Source of the DNA: an uncultured Elusimicrobium sp.
GTDB taxonomy: Bacteria; Elusimicrobiota; Elusimicrobia; Elusimicrobiales; Elusimicrobiaceae
DNA: 64,000 nt
Direction: 5' to 3'
NCBI GenBank assembly: GCA_947305555.1
Contig: CAMZDW010000002.1
Location: 23,858-87,857, forward strand
This document shows positions 1 to 9,411 of the stretch, in pieces. Made by a program: the position numbers and the translations under genes. The notes beneath the pieces are model-generated. The model was not told where the DNA came from. It saw only the letters and a program-made list of their open reading frames with translations, and made no database searches. Each line of letters opens with the position of its first letter. Positions within the stretch are counted from its first letter, which is position 1.

Positions 1-22
1 TTCTCATTGAGGAGGAAACAAA

Positions 23-745
23 ATGAGGCATGGATTTTTTATATTTTTAATTCTCTTAGGTTATGCAGTGCCCTGTTTTGCGCAGGATACACTCCCCCAA
101 GCAGAAGAATTGTACCGACAGGGCCGGTTGTCCATGGCGCTAAGCCTCTATGAAAAAGCACTAAAAAATCACCCAAATGACCCTTTTGTTTACTACAATA
201 TAGGTAACTGTTATTTTAAAATGGGTAGCAAGGGATTAGCGGCCGCTAATTATTACCGCGCATTTAAGCTAAATCCACGGGACCCGGATATACGCCATAA
301 TTTATCATTGACTTTGGCAAGCGGAGGAGAAAGATTAGTCCCAACCGGCGTGCCGGAAGTTTTACACCGGGCTTTCTTTAGTTTATCCTTGCCAGAGTTG
401 ACAGGACTCTTATTTGCTCTTTTTTGGTTAGTGTGTCTGTATGTCTGTCTATGGCTTCTTAAACGTAGAGGCCGCTGGGTACTTTTGATTACTGGGAGTT
501 TACTTGTTATTTGCGCAGGCTGGTGGTATGCACGCACCGAGCAAGACAATCAACCTTTGGCCGTAGTAGCTACCCCGGTAGCTGAAATACGTAGCGGCCC
601 GGGAACAAATTTCCCAGCCAGCGCCAGTATTGCCCAAGGGCATTTACTGACTATTGAAGATGAAAAAGATGATTGGTACGAAGTTATAGTCAAGTCGCAA
701 AGTTTAAAAGGATGGGTCGAAAAAAGTACGGTAGAAAAAATTTGA
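23..745 (+). CDS. TPR + SH3-like domain protein, BatE-like (aerotolerance operon type)
   Basis: SD GAGGAGG upstream; signal peptide, TPR repeats (AEELYRQGRLSMALSLYEKAL), TM helices, C-terminal SH3b-like AEIRSGPGTNFP...GWVEKS. Confidence 0.75.
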   Translation: MRHGFFIFLILLGYAVPCFAQDTLPQAEELYRQGRLSMALSLYEKALKNHPNDPFVYYNIGNCYFKMGSKGLAAANYYRAFKLNPRDPDIRHNLSLTLASGGERLVPTGVPEVLHRAFFSLSLPELTGLLFALFWLVCLYVCLWLLKRRGRWVLLITGSLLVICAGWWYARTEQDNQPLAVVATPVAEIRSGPGTNFPASASIAQGHLLTIEDEKDDWYEVIVKSQSLKGWVEKSTVEKI

Positions 746-758
746 TCGGGAGAAAATT

Positions 759-1316
759 ATGTTTGTTCAAACTCAGGCAGATGAATTGATTAAAGCTGTA
801 ACGTATGTTAAGGAAAACTTAGCCGACCAGGTGGAAGTACTGGCGGCCCAGGTAATCAAAGCCTTTAAAGAGGGCCATAAAGTAATTTTTATGGGTAACG
901 GAGGGAGTGCCTCCGACGCCCAACATCTAGCAGCGGAATTTGTGGGCCGATTCAAAAAAGAACGTCCCTCGTTGCCCGCGCTAGCGTTAAACACCAACTC
1001 CTCTACGCTAACAGCTATTGGTAATGATTACTCATATGACGTTGTTTTCTCTCGCCAAATTGATGGGTTTGCGCAAAAGGGAGATGTCGTCATCGGGATT
1101 TCCACTTCGGGTAACAGCAAAAACGTATACCTCGCTTTGGCTTTAGCAAAACAAAAAGGATGTTTTACCGTTGGTTTCTTAGGCAAAGACGGTGGAACCA
1201 TTAAATCAGTTTGCGATTTACCGCTAATCGTGGCGGTTAAAGATACACCTCACATTCAAGCCTGCCATATTTTTATGGGGCACTGCATGTGCGATTTGGT
1301 AGATCAAGCGTATTAG
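759..1316 (+). CDS. gmhA: phosphoheptose isomerase (SIS domain)
   Basis: GNGGSASDAQHLAAEFVGRF and GISTSGNSKNV motifs typical of GmhA. Confidence 0.9.
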   Translation: MFVQTQADELIKAVTYVKENLADQVEVLAAQVIKAFKEGHKVIFMGNGGSASDAQHLAAEFVGRFKKERPSLPALALNTNSSTLTAIGNDYSYDVVFSRQIDGFAQKGDVVIGISTSGNSKNVYLALALAKQKGCFTVGFLGKDGGTIKSVCDLPLIVAVKDTPHIQACHIFMGHCMCDLVDQAY

Positions 1317-1317
1317 T

Positions 1318-1770
1318 ATGAAAATAGCAATTGGTTGTGATCACGCAGGATTCCCGTTAAAAGACACCGTCATGGCGCAGGTGCGTCAATTGGGGCACGA
1401 AATTGAGGATTGCGGAACGTACAGTTGTGAGCGAGCCGATTACCCCGATTATGCAAATAAAGTAGCCCAATTGGTTGCCAGTGGCCAGGCCGATCGCGGC
1501 ATTTTAATTTGTGGTTCGGGCGTAGGCGTATGTATTACTGCCAATAAAACCAAAGGAATTCGCGCCTGTGTCTGTCACGATGCCTACACAGCCACGCAAG
1601 CGGTAGAACACGATGGATTAAATGTGCTTTGTCTAGGAGCACGTGTGATTGGTCCGTCCGTAGCCGAAGAAGTAACCAAACGATTTCTAAACGCCTCTTT
1701 TTTGACGGGTACCCGTCATGAAGTCCGTTTAAATAAAGTAAAAGCAATTGAAGAAGCTAATTTTAAATAA
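1318..1770 (+). CDS. rpiB: ribose 5-phosphate isomerase B
   Basis: MKIAIGCDHAGFPLK, RGILICGSGVGVCITANK motifs. Confidence 0.93.
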   Translation: MKIAIGCDHAGFPLKDTVMAQVRQLGHEIEDCGTYSCERADYPDYANKVAQLVASGQADRGILICGSGVGVCITANKTKGIRACVCHDAYTATQAVEHDGLNVLCLGARVIGPSVAEEVTKRFLNASFLTGTRHEVRLNKVKAIEEANFK

Positions 1771-1808
1771 GACCGTGAGTCTTTACTTACAACAAGGATG
1801 ATAAACGT

Positions 1809-3473
1809 ATGAATACACAAACAACCCCCCTCGCTGAAGGAATTATTCGTGAAGGAGCATTTAAATTAGAAAATCTGGAATTTAACACCAAATTCTGGAC
1901 TCGCAATCCCTCGCTGTGGAAGCAAGATAAAGAGCATCAAGATTTTATTGTTAAATTTTTAGGTTGGCAAAAAGTGTATGATTGGACACTCGCCCGTTTA
2001 GATGAGATCACCTCCTTCGCGCAGGACGTCAAAACGCATTTCAAACACTGTGTAGTCATGGGAATGGGTGGTTCCTCTTTGGCGCCGGAAGTATTTCGTA
2101 CTGTTTTTGGTAAACAAGAGGGTTGGCCGGAATTAATCGTCTTGGATACCACACATCCGGATTGGGTTGCTTCCGCCCGGGCACGTATTAATCCGGCAGA
2201 AACGTTATTTATTTTCGCCAGCAAGTCTGGAGGCACGGTAGAGCCTTCTTCCCAATTTGCCTACTTTTTTGATGAAGTGAAAAAATCGGGAGTTAAAGAA
2301 CCCGGCCAAAATTTTGCCGCTATCACGGATGAAAATACCGGATTGCAAAAATTGGCAAAAGATTATAATTTTCGCCATACTTTTATCAACCCGTCTGACA
2401 TTGGGGGCCGCTTCTCGGCTCTGTCCTTCTTCGGAATTGTACCGGCCGCCATCATGGGGATAGACGTAAAGAAAATTTTAACAATCGCCAAAGAAGAAGC
2501 TGCCACCTTTGGTCCCGAAGCCTCCGTTAAAGAAAATGCGGCTGTAAAATTGGGTGCTTTTATGGGAGCCTGCGCCGTCAATCACGGCAAAGACAAACTA
2601 ACCCTCCTTATTCCAAACGATTTAGCTACCTTCGGTTTGTGGGCCGAACAACTGGTGGCGGAATCTACCGGGAAAGAAGGGAAGGGCGTTGTCCCGGTAA
2701 CTGGGGAGATTTTACACCCCAATTTTGACTACCGGGAAGACCGCTACTTCGTTCATTTGTCTACCGGGAGTGATGATGACAAACGTGTCAAAGCCATCGC
2801 CCAGGAATTGGCTGAACGCAGCTATCCAGTTTTGACCATTGAAATTAAAAATACGTATTATTTGGGTGCTCTCTTCTTACTGTGGGAAATTGCCACGGCT
2901 GCGGCCGGTGCGATTTTGGCTATTGATCCGTTTGACCAACCTAACGTCCAAGAAGCTAAAACAATGACCAAAAACGTGCTAACCAAACTGGCTGCCGGTG
3001 ATATTCCCGATTCCATTTCAGCTCCTATTTTGGTATCTAAAGATATTAGCGGACAAGTGAAATTGGACACCCTCGCCCAGGACATTTATTCTCTCTTGGA
3101 AAGCAACGATTACGTAGCTATTTTGCCATACGTATTCCCTTCCAAAGAAGTAGATGACGCGCTGCTTGCCCTGCGCGATAAAATCATGGTACGCACCAAA
3201 CGTGCCGTTCTGTTTGGCTATGGCCCCCGCTACTTACACTCTACCGGACAATTACACAAAGGGGATGGAAATAACGGTGTATTTTTGATTTTATCTGCCA
3301 ACCCGGAAGCTGATATCAAAATCCCGGGCCAACAATATACGTTCGGTCAATTGTGCAATGCGCAAGCGCTGGGTGATTTCCAAGCGTTGGAATCGAAAGG
3401 ACGCCGTGCAATTAAGATTCACCTCGCCCAACCTTTGGCCGAAAATATCAAAAAAATCAGCAACTTATTTTAG
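1809..3473 (+). CDS. pgi: glucose-6-phosphate isomerase
   Basis: GMGGSSLAPEV, FASKSGGTVEPSSQ, GGRFSALSFFG; resembles the PGI half of transaldolase/PGI fusions. Confidence 0.88.
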   Translation: MNTQTTPLAEGIIREGAFKLENLEFNTKFWTRNPSLWKQDKEHQDFIVKFLGWQKVYDWTLARLDEITSFAQDVKTHFKHCVVMGMGGSSLAPEVFRTVFGKQEGWPELIVLDTTHPDWVASARARINPAETLFIFASKSGGTVEPSSQFAYFFDEVKKSGVKEPGQNFAAITDENTGLQKLAKDYNFRHTFINPSDIGGRFSALSFFGIVPAAIMGIDVKKILTIAKEEAATFGPEASVKENAAVKLGAFMGACAVNHGKDKLTLLIPNDLATFGLWAEQLVAESTGKEGKGVVPVTGEILHPNFDYREDRYFVHLSTGSDDDKRVKAIAQELAERSYPVLTIEIKNTYYLGALFLLWEIATAAAGAILAIDPFDQPNVQEAKTMTKNVLTKLAAGDIPDSISAPILVSKDISGQVKLDTLAQDIYSLLESNDYVAILPYVFPSKEVDDALLALRDKIMVRTKRAVLFGYGPRYLHSTGQLHKGDGNNGVFLILSANPEADIKIPGQQYTFGQLCNAQALGDFQALESKGRRAIKIHLAQPLAENIKKISNLF

Positions 3474-3480
3474 TCCAACC

Positions 3481-3516
3481 GATGGCGGCCAATTATAAGG
3501 GCCGCCATCTTTTTTT
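3481..3516 (+). terminator. intrinsic terminator after pgi
   Basis: Perfect 10-bp stem GATGGCGGCC/GGCCGCCATC, 9-nt loop, T7 run. Confidence 0.9.
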
Positions 3517-3518
3517 CC

Positions 3519-4748
3519 ATGAAAAAAGTATTCATTCAAACGTACGGTTGCCAAATGAACTTAGCAGACTCTGAAGAGATGTTTGCTCAGTTGGCGGCGC
3601 GTGGTTTTTGTGCCACTGAAAATTTAGAAGAAGCCGATGCAGTGCTGATCAATACGTGTACCGTACGAGACCATGCCGAACACCGTGCCGTATCGTTCTT
3701 AGGCCGCTTAGGCTCCTGGAAAAAAGAAAAGCCAAACCGCCGTATTATTTTTACAGGTTGCGCAGCCCAACGTCTTGGAAAACAATTAAAAAAGCAATTC
3801 CCTTTTTTAGACATTTTGTCAGGCGCTAAAGAAATTGAACAATTTGGAGACACGTTGGATCAAAGCGGCTTTTTCCCTTCGCAAGGGCCCCAGGGGGAAC
3901 CTCTGCAACCCGGGCTAACCGGATACGTAACTATCATGCGCGGTTGCAATTTTGCTTGCACTTACTGTATTGTTCCTACCGTGCGTGGTCCTATAAAATG
4001 TTTATCCCATGAACATATTTTAGAAGAAGTACGACATAAAGCAGCTAACGGAGCAAAAGAAATTATGCTCCTGGGCCAAACGGTAAATGCGTATACCGAC
4101 GGGGCTGTTTCTTTTGCCGACTTACTTAATAAAACCAGCGAAATACCTGGTGTGCAACGTGTCCGTTTTACCAGTCCCCACCCCATTTATTTTACCCCGG
4201 CATTTTTGAACGCTATTAAAGATAACCCAAAAATTGCACGCCATGTGCACCTTCCCTCGCAGAGTGGATCATCCAAGGTTTTAGCTGAGATGAAACGCGG
4301 CTATACCCGCGAAATTTTACTGGAAAAAATTCAAGCACTCAAAGAAGTGGGCTTTCAAATTTCCACTGATTTAATTGTTGGCTTCCCCACGGAAACGGAA
4401 GAAGATTTTGCACAAACACTTTCTTTGGTAGATGCTGCCGGCTTTTCCACGGCTTATTGCTATAAATATTCCCCCCGGCCCGGCACGCCCGCTGCTCAAA
4501 TGAAATTATTAAATCAAAATATACTGGAACAACGGCTGGATATTTTGTTAAATAAAGTAAGAGGGTTAGCGCAAGCGGCCTACCAAGCACAAGTCGGTAC
4601 TGTTCAAGAAGTGCTGATGGAAAGCCAAACCAAGGGCCGTTCGTCGGGCAGCTTTTGGGTGAAAACGCGCAAGACATATTCAGTAGGAAGTGTAGTTCGT
4701 GTGGAAATTGAAAAAGCCGATGAAACTTTACTATTTGCGAGGGATTAA
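3519..4748 (+). CDS. miaB: tRNA-2-methylthio-N6-dimethylallyladenosine synthase
   Basis: QTYGCQMNLADSE, radical SAM CNFACTYC, C-terminal TRAM-like region. Confidence 0.92.
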   Translation: MKKVFIQTYGCQMNLADSEEMFAQLAARGFCATENLEEADAVLINTCTVRDHAEHRAVSFLGRLGSWKKEKPNRRIIFTGCAAQRLGKQLKKQFPFLDILSGAKEIEQFGDTLDQSGFFPSQGPQGEPLQPGLTGYVTIMRGCNFACTYCIVPTVRGPIKCLSHEHILEEVRHKAANGAKEIMLLGQTVNAYTDGAVSFADLLNKTSEIPGVQRVRFTSPHPIYFTPAFLNAIKDNPKIARHVHLPSQSGSSKVLAEMKRGYTREILLEKIQALKEVGFQISTDLIVGFPTETEEDFAQTLSLVDAAGFSTAYCYKYSPRPGTPAAQMKLLNQNILEQRLDILLNKVRGLAQAAYQAQVGTVQEVLMESQTKGRSSGSFWVKTRKTYSVGSVVRVEIEKADETLLFARD

Positions 4749-4750
4749 CT

Positions 4751-5215
4751 ATGAAGAAAAATTTTTCTGAAAAACGCCGTCATCCGCGTATGCCGGTAAT
4801 CAGCAATTTAATTGAACCCGTGAATTTGCATTACCGAACTGAAGATGGCAAAGAAACATCACTGGTCGCTATTTTGGCGGACTTGTCTGCTTCCGGGATG
4901 CGAATGATTAGCTTTTTAGGTGCACCCCTAGCCGATCATTTTTCCATCAGCTTACAACTCCCCGGCACCAATAAAATGGAAGTGCAAGCACGGCTGGCCT
5001 GGGTAAAACAACGCGAGAATGTATACACGATCGGTATTGAGTTTACCAAAATGGATGAAAAGGATGCCAAACTCATTAGCGAGATGGCAGATGACTTTAA
5101 TGATTGCGACACCCGCATTTTATTAAAACTGCCGGATGTATGTAATCCGAAGTGCAAATGCAATAAAATTTGCAATAAAATTCAAAAAGACGACAGCTTT
5201 TTTGAAGAAAAATAA
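4751..5215 (+). CDS. PilZ domain protein
   Basis: KRRHPRMPV (RxxxR-like) and DLSASGMRM motifs; Cys-rich C-terminus. Confidence 0.75.
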   Translation: MKKNFSEKRRHPRMPVISNLIEPVNLHYRTEDGKETSLVAILADLSASGMRMISFLGAPLADHFSISLQLPGTNKMEVQARLAWVKQRENVYTIGIEFTKMDEKDAKLISEMADDFNDCDTRILLKLPDVCNPKCKCNKICNKIQKDDSFFEEK

Positions 5216-5234
5216 AGAACCTCGTTCATAAAAA

Positions 5235-5264
5235 AATCCTCGGGTTACACCCGGGGATTTTTTT
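5235..5264 (+). terminator. intrinsic terminator
   Basis: AATCCTCGGGT/ACCCGGGGATT stem followed by T-run. Confidence 0.85.
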
Positions 5265-5372
5265 ATCTGAAAACTATTGACTATGGATAACTGCCGATGT
5301 AACCTTCGGTAAAGTAATGGTTGTCTTTCTTATCCTTTATAGCTTATCCCTACAATAAGGTACAATATAAAT

Positions 5373-6308
5373 ATGAAACCTATTGTTGTGTGTGGCCCAA
5401 CAGCTTCGGGCAAAACAGAACTTGCGTTGGAATTAGCCCGTCAAACTGGCGGTCTTATTATCTCCGCGGATTCACGCCAAATCTACAAACGCCTCACGAT
5501 AGGAACCGCCAAACCCGCTGGCTGCTGGAAAGAAGGCCAGTATTTAGTGGATGGAATTGCTTACCATTTGGTCGATTTTCTGGAGGTAACAGATACTTTT
5601 AATGCCTCCTCCTTTTGTACACAAGTACGTCGTATTATAGCCGCCTATCCCAACACGCCAATTATCTTTGCGGGAGGTACGGGGCTGTACTTGCATGCCT
5701 ATTTTGTGGGCATGGACACATTGCCAGCCGGAACGCCGGACACACGCGCCCAACTGGAAACCTTGCTAAATAACTTAGGGAAAGAGGGATTACACCACTT
5801 ACTCAAGCAAAAGGATCCCGTTTCAGCCGCGCAGATTCCCCCCGGCAACGTCCAGCGAACAATGCGTGCTTTAGAAATATTTATGCTGACTGGACAGCCG
5901 GCCAGCGCCTTAAAAAGCGGTTCCTTTTTCCAATTACCGGATGACTCGGCCCATTGGGTATATTTGGACTGGGACAAAGAGCTACTGGCAAATCGTATCG
6001 CAACGCGCACCGAACACCTATTTAACGGAATGTGTGAAGAGGCAGCTTCTCTATTATCTGAAGGCTATTCTCCCCTTACGCCTGCCCTGAAAAGTTTGGG
6101 TTATCCTCAAGCAATTCAATTTTTACAGCATGAGCTTTCCCGAGAACAGGCCCTGGAAAAAATTACCACGCTGACCCGGCAATACGCTAAACGCCAACGC
6201 ACGTGGTTCAATCGATATAAAAATGCCCAACGTATTTCTTTGCACTCTGCCACCGATTTTGACAGCAAAAAAATAACGTGGGAAATTCTTTCCCACGTTT
6301 CCAACTAA
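5373..6308 (+). CDS. miaA: tRNA dimethylallyltransferase
   Basis: VVCGPTASGKTELALELA, SADSRQIYKRLTIGTAKP motifs. Confidence 0.93.
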   Translation: MKPIVVCGPTASGKTELALELARQTGGLIISADSRQIYKRLTIGTAKPAGCWKEGQYLVDGIAYHLVDFLEVTDTFNASSFCTQVRRIIAAYPNTPIIFAGGTGLYLHAYFVGMDTLPAGTPDTRAQLETLLNNLGKEGLHHLLKQKDPVSAAQIPPGNVQRTMRALEIFMLTGQPASALKSGSFFQLPDDSAHWVYLDWDKELLANRIATRTEHLFNGMCEEAASLLSEGYSPLTPALKSLGYPQAIQFLQHELSREQALEKITTLTRQYAKRQRTWFNRYKNAQRISLHSATDFDSKKITWEILSHVSN

Positions 6309-6320
6309 AATATTATTAAT

Positions 6321-7313
6321 CTAAAAAGACATGGGCGTTCTGTTAATACTGCGCACAATGCTTTGGAAGTCTTTTTCTGTGGGAGTTGCAAATCCACCCT
6401 CCGCGCTTACCGTCCGTAAATTAGGCACATGGTTGCGGATAAAATTCAAGGTACTACTATTAAACCCGGTAAATAAAAAGTAACCGTGGGCATTACTCAA
6501 AGTCAGCATGGTCTTCCCTTCATCATCCTGGAAGGAAGCGCTACCATCTGGAGCATACAAGAGGGAAGAAACTAATCCCACCAAATCACCCGTGGTCGTA
6601 AACACCCCCCCACCGGAATTCCCGCGCCGTACCCCAAAACTGGGCGAAATAAAGTGTTGGAGCTTAGATACGAAATACACCTCCAAAGAAGGAGATACCA
6701 AGTAAGACAAACTTCCATTCTGCATTTTAGGCACTACAATACGAGGAAGAAGACGCGAATTAGGTAAATTAGCCGAACTAACCAGCAAGGCCCCTTTGGC
6801 AGCTAATTGGGCTTTTGTTTCCGGGTCCAACTTTAACTGTTTTTTAAATTGTTCTGGGGTAACGGATTGCCATATTCCTTCTTCCAAGGCCGCATAATCA
6901 TAATCAGCACTGGACGGGTCTAAACGAATCAAAGCCACATCTACACTGCTAATACGGTTTTGCCCCGGATAAAAACCAGGGTAGATAAATACTCTGGGAG
7001 TTTGCGTACTATGAGAAATTCGCACCTGTTGACGTAACGACGCCTCAGCCAGTGTAATTTGAATGGTACACGGCAAAGAACCACTACATGTATTATATAC
7101 ACAGTGGGCCGCCGTTAAAAACCAATTCGCATCTAGCCGCACCGCCTGGCAAGAGTATACTTTTACCTTCGGAGAAGCGCTTTGATCCGTACGCCAAATC
7201 TCAATTTCTTTTTGAAGCAAAAAGGCATTTTCTTTCACCTTAGCAGAATTTTCTTGTGCGAAAGAAGTAATTACCATACATCCAAATAAAAAACAAAATA
7301 GTGCCCTTTTCAT
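6321..7313 (-). CDS. exported trypsin-like serine protease
   Basis: Signal peptide MKRALFCFLFGCMVITSFAQ (internal Met preferred); triad-like LTAAHC, DVALIRL, RRGNSGGGVF. Confidence 0.8.
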   Translation of the reverse strand: MKRALFCFLFGCMVITSFAQENSAKVKENAFLLQKEIEIWRTDQSASPKVKVYSCQAVRLDANWFLTAAHCVYNTCSGSLPCTIQITLAEASLRQQVRISHSTQTPRVFIYPGFYPGQNRISSVDVALIRLDPSSADYDYAALEEGIWQSVTPEQFKKQLKLDPETKAQLAAKGALLVSSANLPNSRLLPRIVVPKMQNGSLSYLVSPSLEVYFVSKLQHFISPSFGVRRGNSGGGVFTTTGDLVGLVSSLLYAPDGSASFQDDEGKTMLTLSNAHGYFLFTGFNSSTLNFIRNHVPNLRTVSAEGGFATPTEKDFQSIVRSINRTPMSF

Positions 7314-7404
7314 AGTATTAGTGTACATAAAAAACGCAAAAAAAACCACTTTTTTCGGATAAATTACCTGTTGCAAGGGACTCAAATATAATATAATAAG
7401 TTAT

Positions 7405-8019
7405 ATGATTATAAAAGTCCTCGTTTTGGTTGTGTTTAGTTATTTACTCGGCTCTATTCCCACGGGCTATTTGATTGCAAAACGCGTAATGGGCATTGAC
7501 ATTCGCGAACACGGCTCCGGAAATCCGGGTGCCGCCAACGTGTACCGCACGGTCGGGAAATGGGCTGGAATCTCCACCTTTTTAATCGACGCGCTCAAAG
7601 GATTTATCCCAGTATGTTTAGCCCGGCATTATTGCCCGGAAGACTATTGGGTAGCCATTGTGTGTGGCGTAATCGCTATTTTAGGCCATATGTGGACCAT
7701 TTATCTAAAATTCCGCGGCGGGAAAGGCGTGGCTACTTCCGCAGGTGTTTTTGCCGCTTTACTTCCTATTCCTACTGCGCTGGCCTTTGCCGCCTTTGTA
7801 GCTTGCGTAGCCAAATGGGGACGTATTTCTATCGGTTCCATCTGCGCTTGTATTGTTCTGCCCCTCTCCAGTTATTTTATTGGGAATCATCCGCTGTCCG
7901 TAGATTTGATGGTAACTGCTATTGGTGCGTTAGTTATTTATAAACATATTCCGAATATTAAACGTCTCTTGCAACAAAAAGAACTCAAGTTTGAAGATGG
8001 TGCTAAAAAGAGAAAATAA
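7405..8019 (+). CDS. plsY: glycerol-3-phosphate acyltransferase
   Basis: SYLLGSIPTGYLIAK, HGSGNPGAANVYR, GGKGVATSAGV motifs. Confidence 0.93.
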   Translation: MIIKVLVLVVFSYLLGSIPTGYLIAKRVMGIDIREHGSGNPGAANVYRTVGKWAGISTFLIDALKGFIPVCLARHYCPEDYWVAIVCGVIAILGHMWTIYLKFRGGKGVATSAGVFAALLPIPTALAFAAFVACVAKWGRISIGSICACIVLPLSSYFIGNHPLSVDLMVTAIGALVIYKHIPNIKRLLQQKELKFEDGAKKRK

Positions 8020-8020
8020 T

Positions 8021-9025
8021 ATGAAAGTTAATAAAATTACCGTTTTTGGGGCAGGTATTTGGGGAAGTGTCATCGCCCAACACTTAGCAAAAAAAGGCTA
8101 TTCTGTTTCTTTATGGGAATATAATGAGCAACTACTCAATGTACTCAAAACGATGGGACGCCACCCCAACATTCCCAACTTCAAAATTCACGATAATATT
8201 CGATTAACAGGTAATGTGGCAGAGGCCGTAGATCATACTGATTTAATTATTTTTGTTATTTCTTCCAAAGCGATCCGGGCGTTTTGCCGGGAACAATTAA
8301 AACCCTTACTCGCCGGGCGCGTAGTTCCGGTGGTAAGTGCTTCCAAAGGCATTGAAGGGGCCACTTTTAAAACAATTTGCGAATTAATAGAAGAAGAGTT
8401 ACCCCAATTAAAAGACCAGGTACTTGCCTTTTCCGGGCCTAGTTTTGCTTTGGAAGTCGCTCAAGGAGTACCCACCAAAATTATGTTGGCCGGGAAAAAC
8501 CCGACTTTGGTCAATGAAGTGGCGCAAATTATGAGTGGCGATCCTATTATTGTAGTTCCGGCGCAAGACCGCCGGGGCGTTGAATACGGGGGCGGCATTA
8601 AGAACGTGTTGGCAATTGGTTGCGGCGTCATTGACGGGATAGGAGATGGCGCAAATGCTAAGGCCGCGCTAATCACCCAAGCTTTACAAGAAATGAATGA
8701 TGTATTAGTCAGCCAAGGCGGTCGAGCCGGAACAGTGTACAGCTTGGCAGGCTTCGGAGATGCTATTTTAACGGGGATGTCCGCCATTTCACGCAACCGG
8801 CGATTAGGTGAAAAGCTGGGGGCGGGTCTATCGTTAGAAGAGGCAAAAAAAGAAGTGGGAACTATCGCCGAAGGCGTTAACTCCGTGCAAAGTGTATATG
8901 ATATTTCGCGTAAAAACAATTTAAAAACTCCCATCCTAGATGCTATTTGGCAGATTGTTTGCCAAGGGGCTCAACCGCATGTATTATTACACGCCATGGG
9001 ATTTATCAACCGCGGCAATAAATAG
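8021..9025 (+). CDS. gpsA: glycerol-3-phosphate dehydrogenase [NAD(P)+]
   Basis: GAGIWGSVIAQHLAKKG, SASKGIE, GPSFALEVAQGVPT; start set at MKVNKITVFG. Confidence 0.93.
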   Translation: MKVNKITVFGAGIWGSVIAQHLAKKGYSVSLWEYNEQLLNVLKTMGRHPNIPNFKIHDNIRLTGNVAEAVDHTDLIIFVISSKAIRAFCREQLKPLLAGRVVPVVSASKGIEGATFKTICELIEEELPQLKDQVLAFSGPSFALEVAQGVPTKIMLAGKNPTLVNEVAQIMSGDPIIVVPAQDRRGVEYGGGIKNVLAIGCGVIDGIGDGANAKAALITQALQEMNDVLVSQGGRAGTVYSLAGFGDAILTGMSAISRNRRLGEKLGAGLSLEEAKKEVGTIAEGVNSVQSVYDISRKNNLKTPILDAIWQIVCQGAQPHVLLHAMGFINRGNK

Positions 9026-9072
9026 AAAGAATGTTGATTGCACGCAATCCATTTTTAAAATAAGGAAATGAT

Positions 9073-9336
9073 ATGAATAAAGATGATGTGATCCGCCATT
9101 TAACCCGGCAAGTGTTAGATAAAAAACAAGCTAAAATGTCTGTAGATCGGGTTTTTGAAATTATTAAACACGGTTTAAAACGGGACGGGAAAGTAGTTAT
9201 TAGCAATTTTGGGTCCTTTCACTTGAAAATGGCCCGCCCTGTAATGCGCCATAACCCAAAAACTGGGGAAAAGGTACAGGTCCCGGCTAAACCGAAGGTA
9301 CGCTTTAAACCCTCGGCCAATTTGCTCAAAAAATAA
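9073..9336 (+). CDS. HU/IHF family DNA-binding protein
   Basis: GKVVISNFGSFHLKMARP.MRHNPKTGE..QVPAKPKVRFKP signature. Confidence 0.92.
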   Translation: MNKDDVIRHLTRQVLDKKQAKMSVDRVFEIIKHGLKRDGKVVISNFGSFHLKMARPVMRHNPKTGEKVQVPAKPKVRFKPSANLLKK

Positions 9337-9357
9337 GCTGGCTTCTAGGCAATTTCC

Positions 9358-9395
9358 AAAAAAAATGGGCGGACTGTTAAAGCAGTTCGCCCATT
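9358..9395 (-). terminator. intrinsic terminator for the minus-strand operon ending at 9412
   Basis: AATGGGCGAACTGCTTTAACAGTCCGCCCATT followed by T-run on the minus strand. Confidence 0.75.
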
Positions 9396-9411
9396 GAGTT
9401 CTTCACACTTG

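Noticed and set aside
4339-4677. 112-aa minus-strand ORF
   Set aside because: Antisense to miaB, no plausible domain or ribosome-binding context.
5321-5602. 93-aa plus-strand ORF overlapping the miaA start
   Set aside because: miaA's P-loop frame is clear; this is an alternate frame of the same DNA.
7560-7943. 127-aa plus-strand ORF
   Set aside because: Out-of-frame within plsY.
8461-8934. 157-aa minus-strand ORF
   Set aside because: Fully antisense to gpsA with no recognisable motifs; typical shadow ORF.
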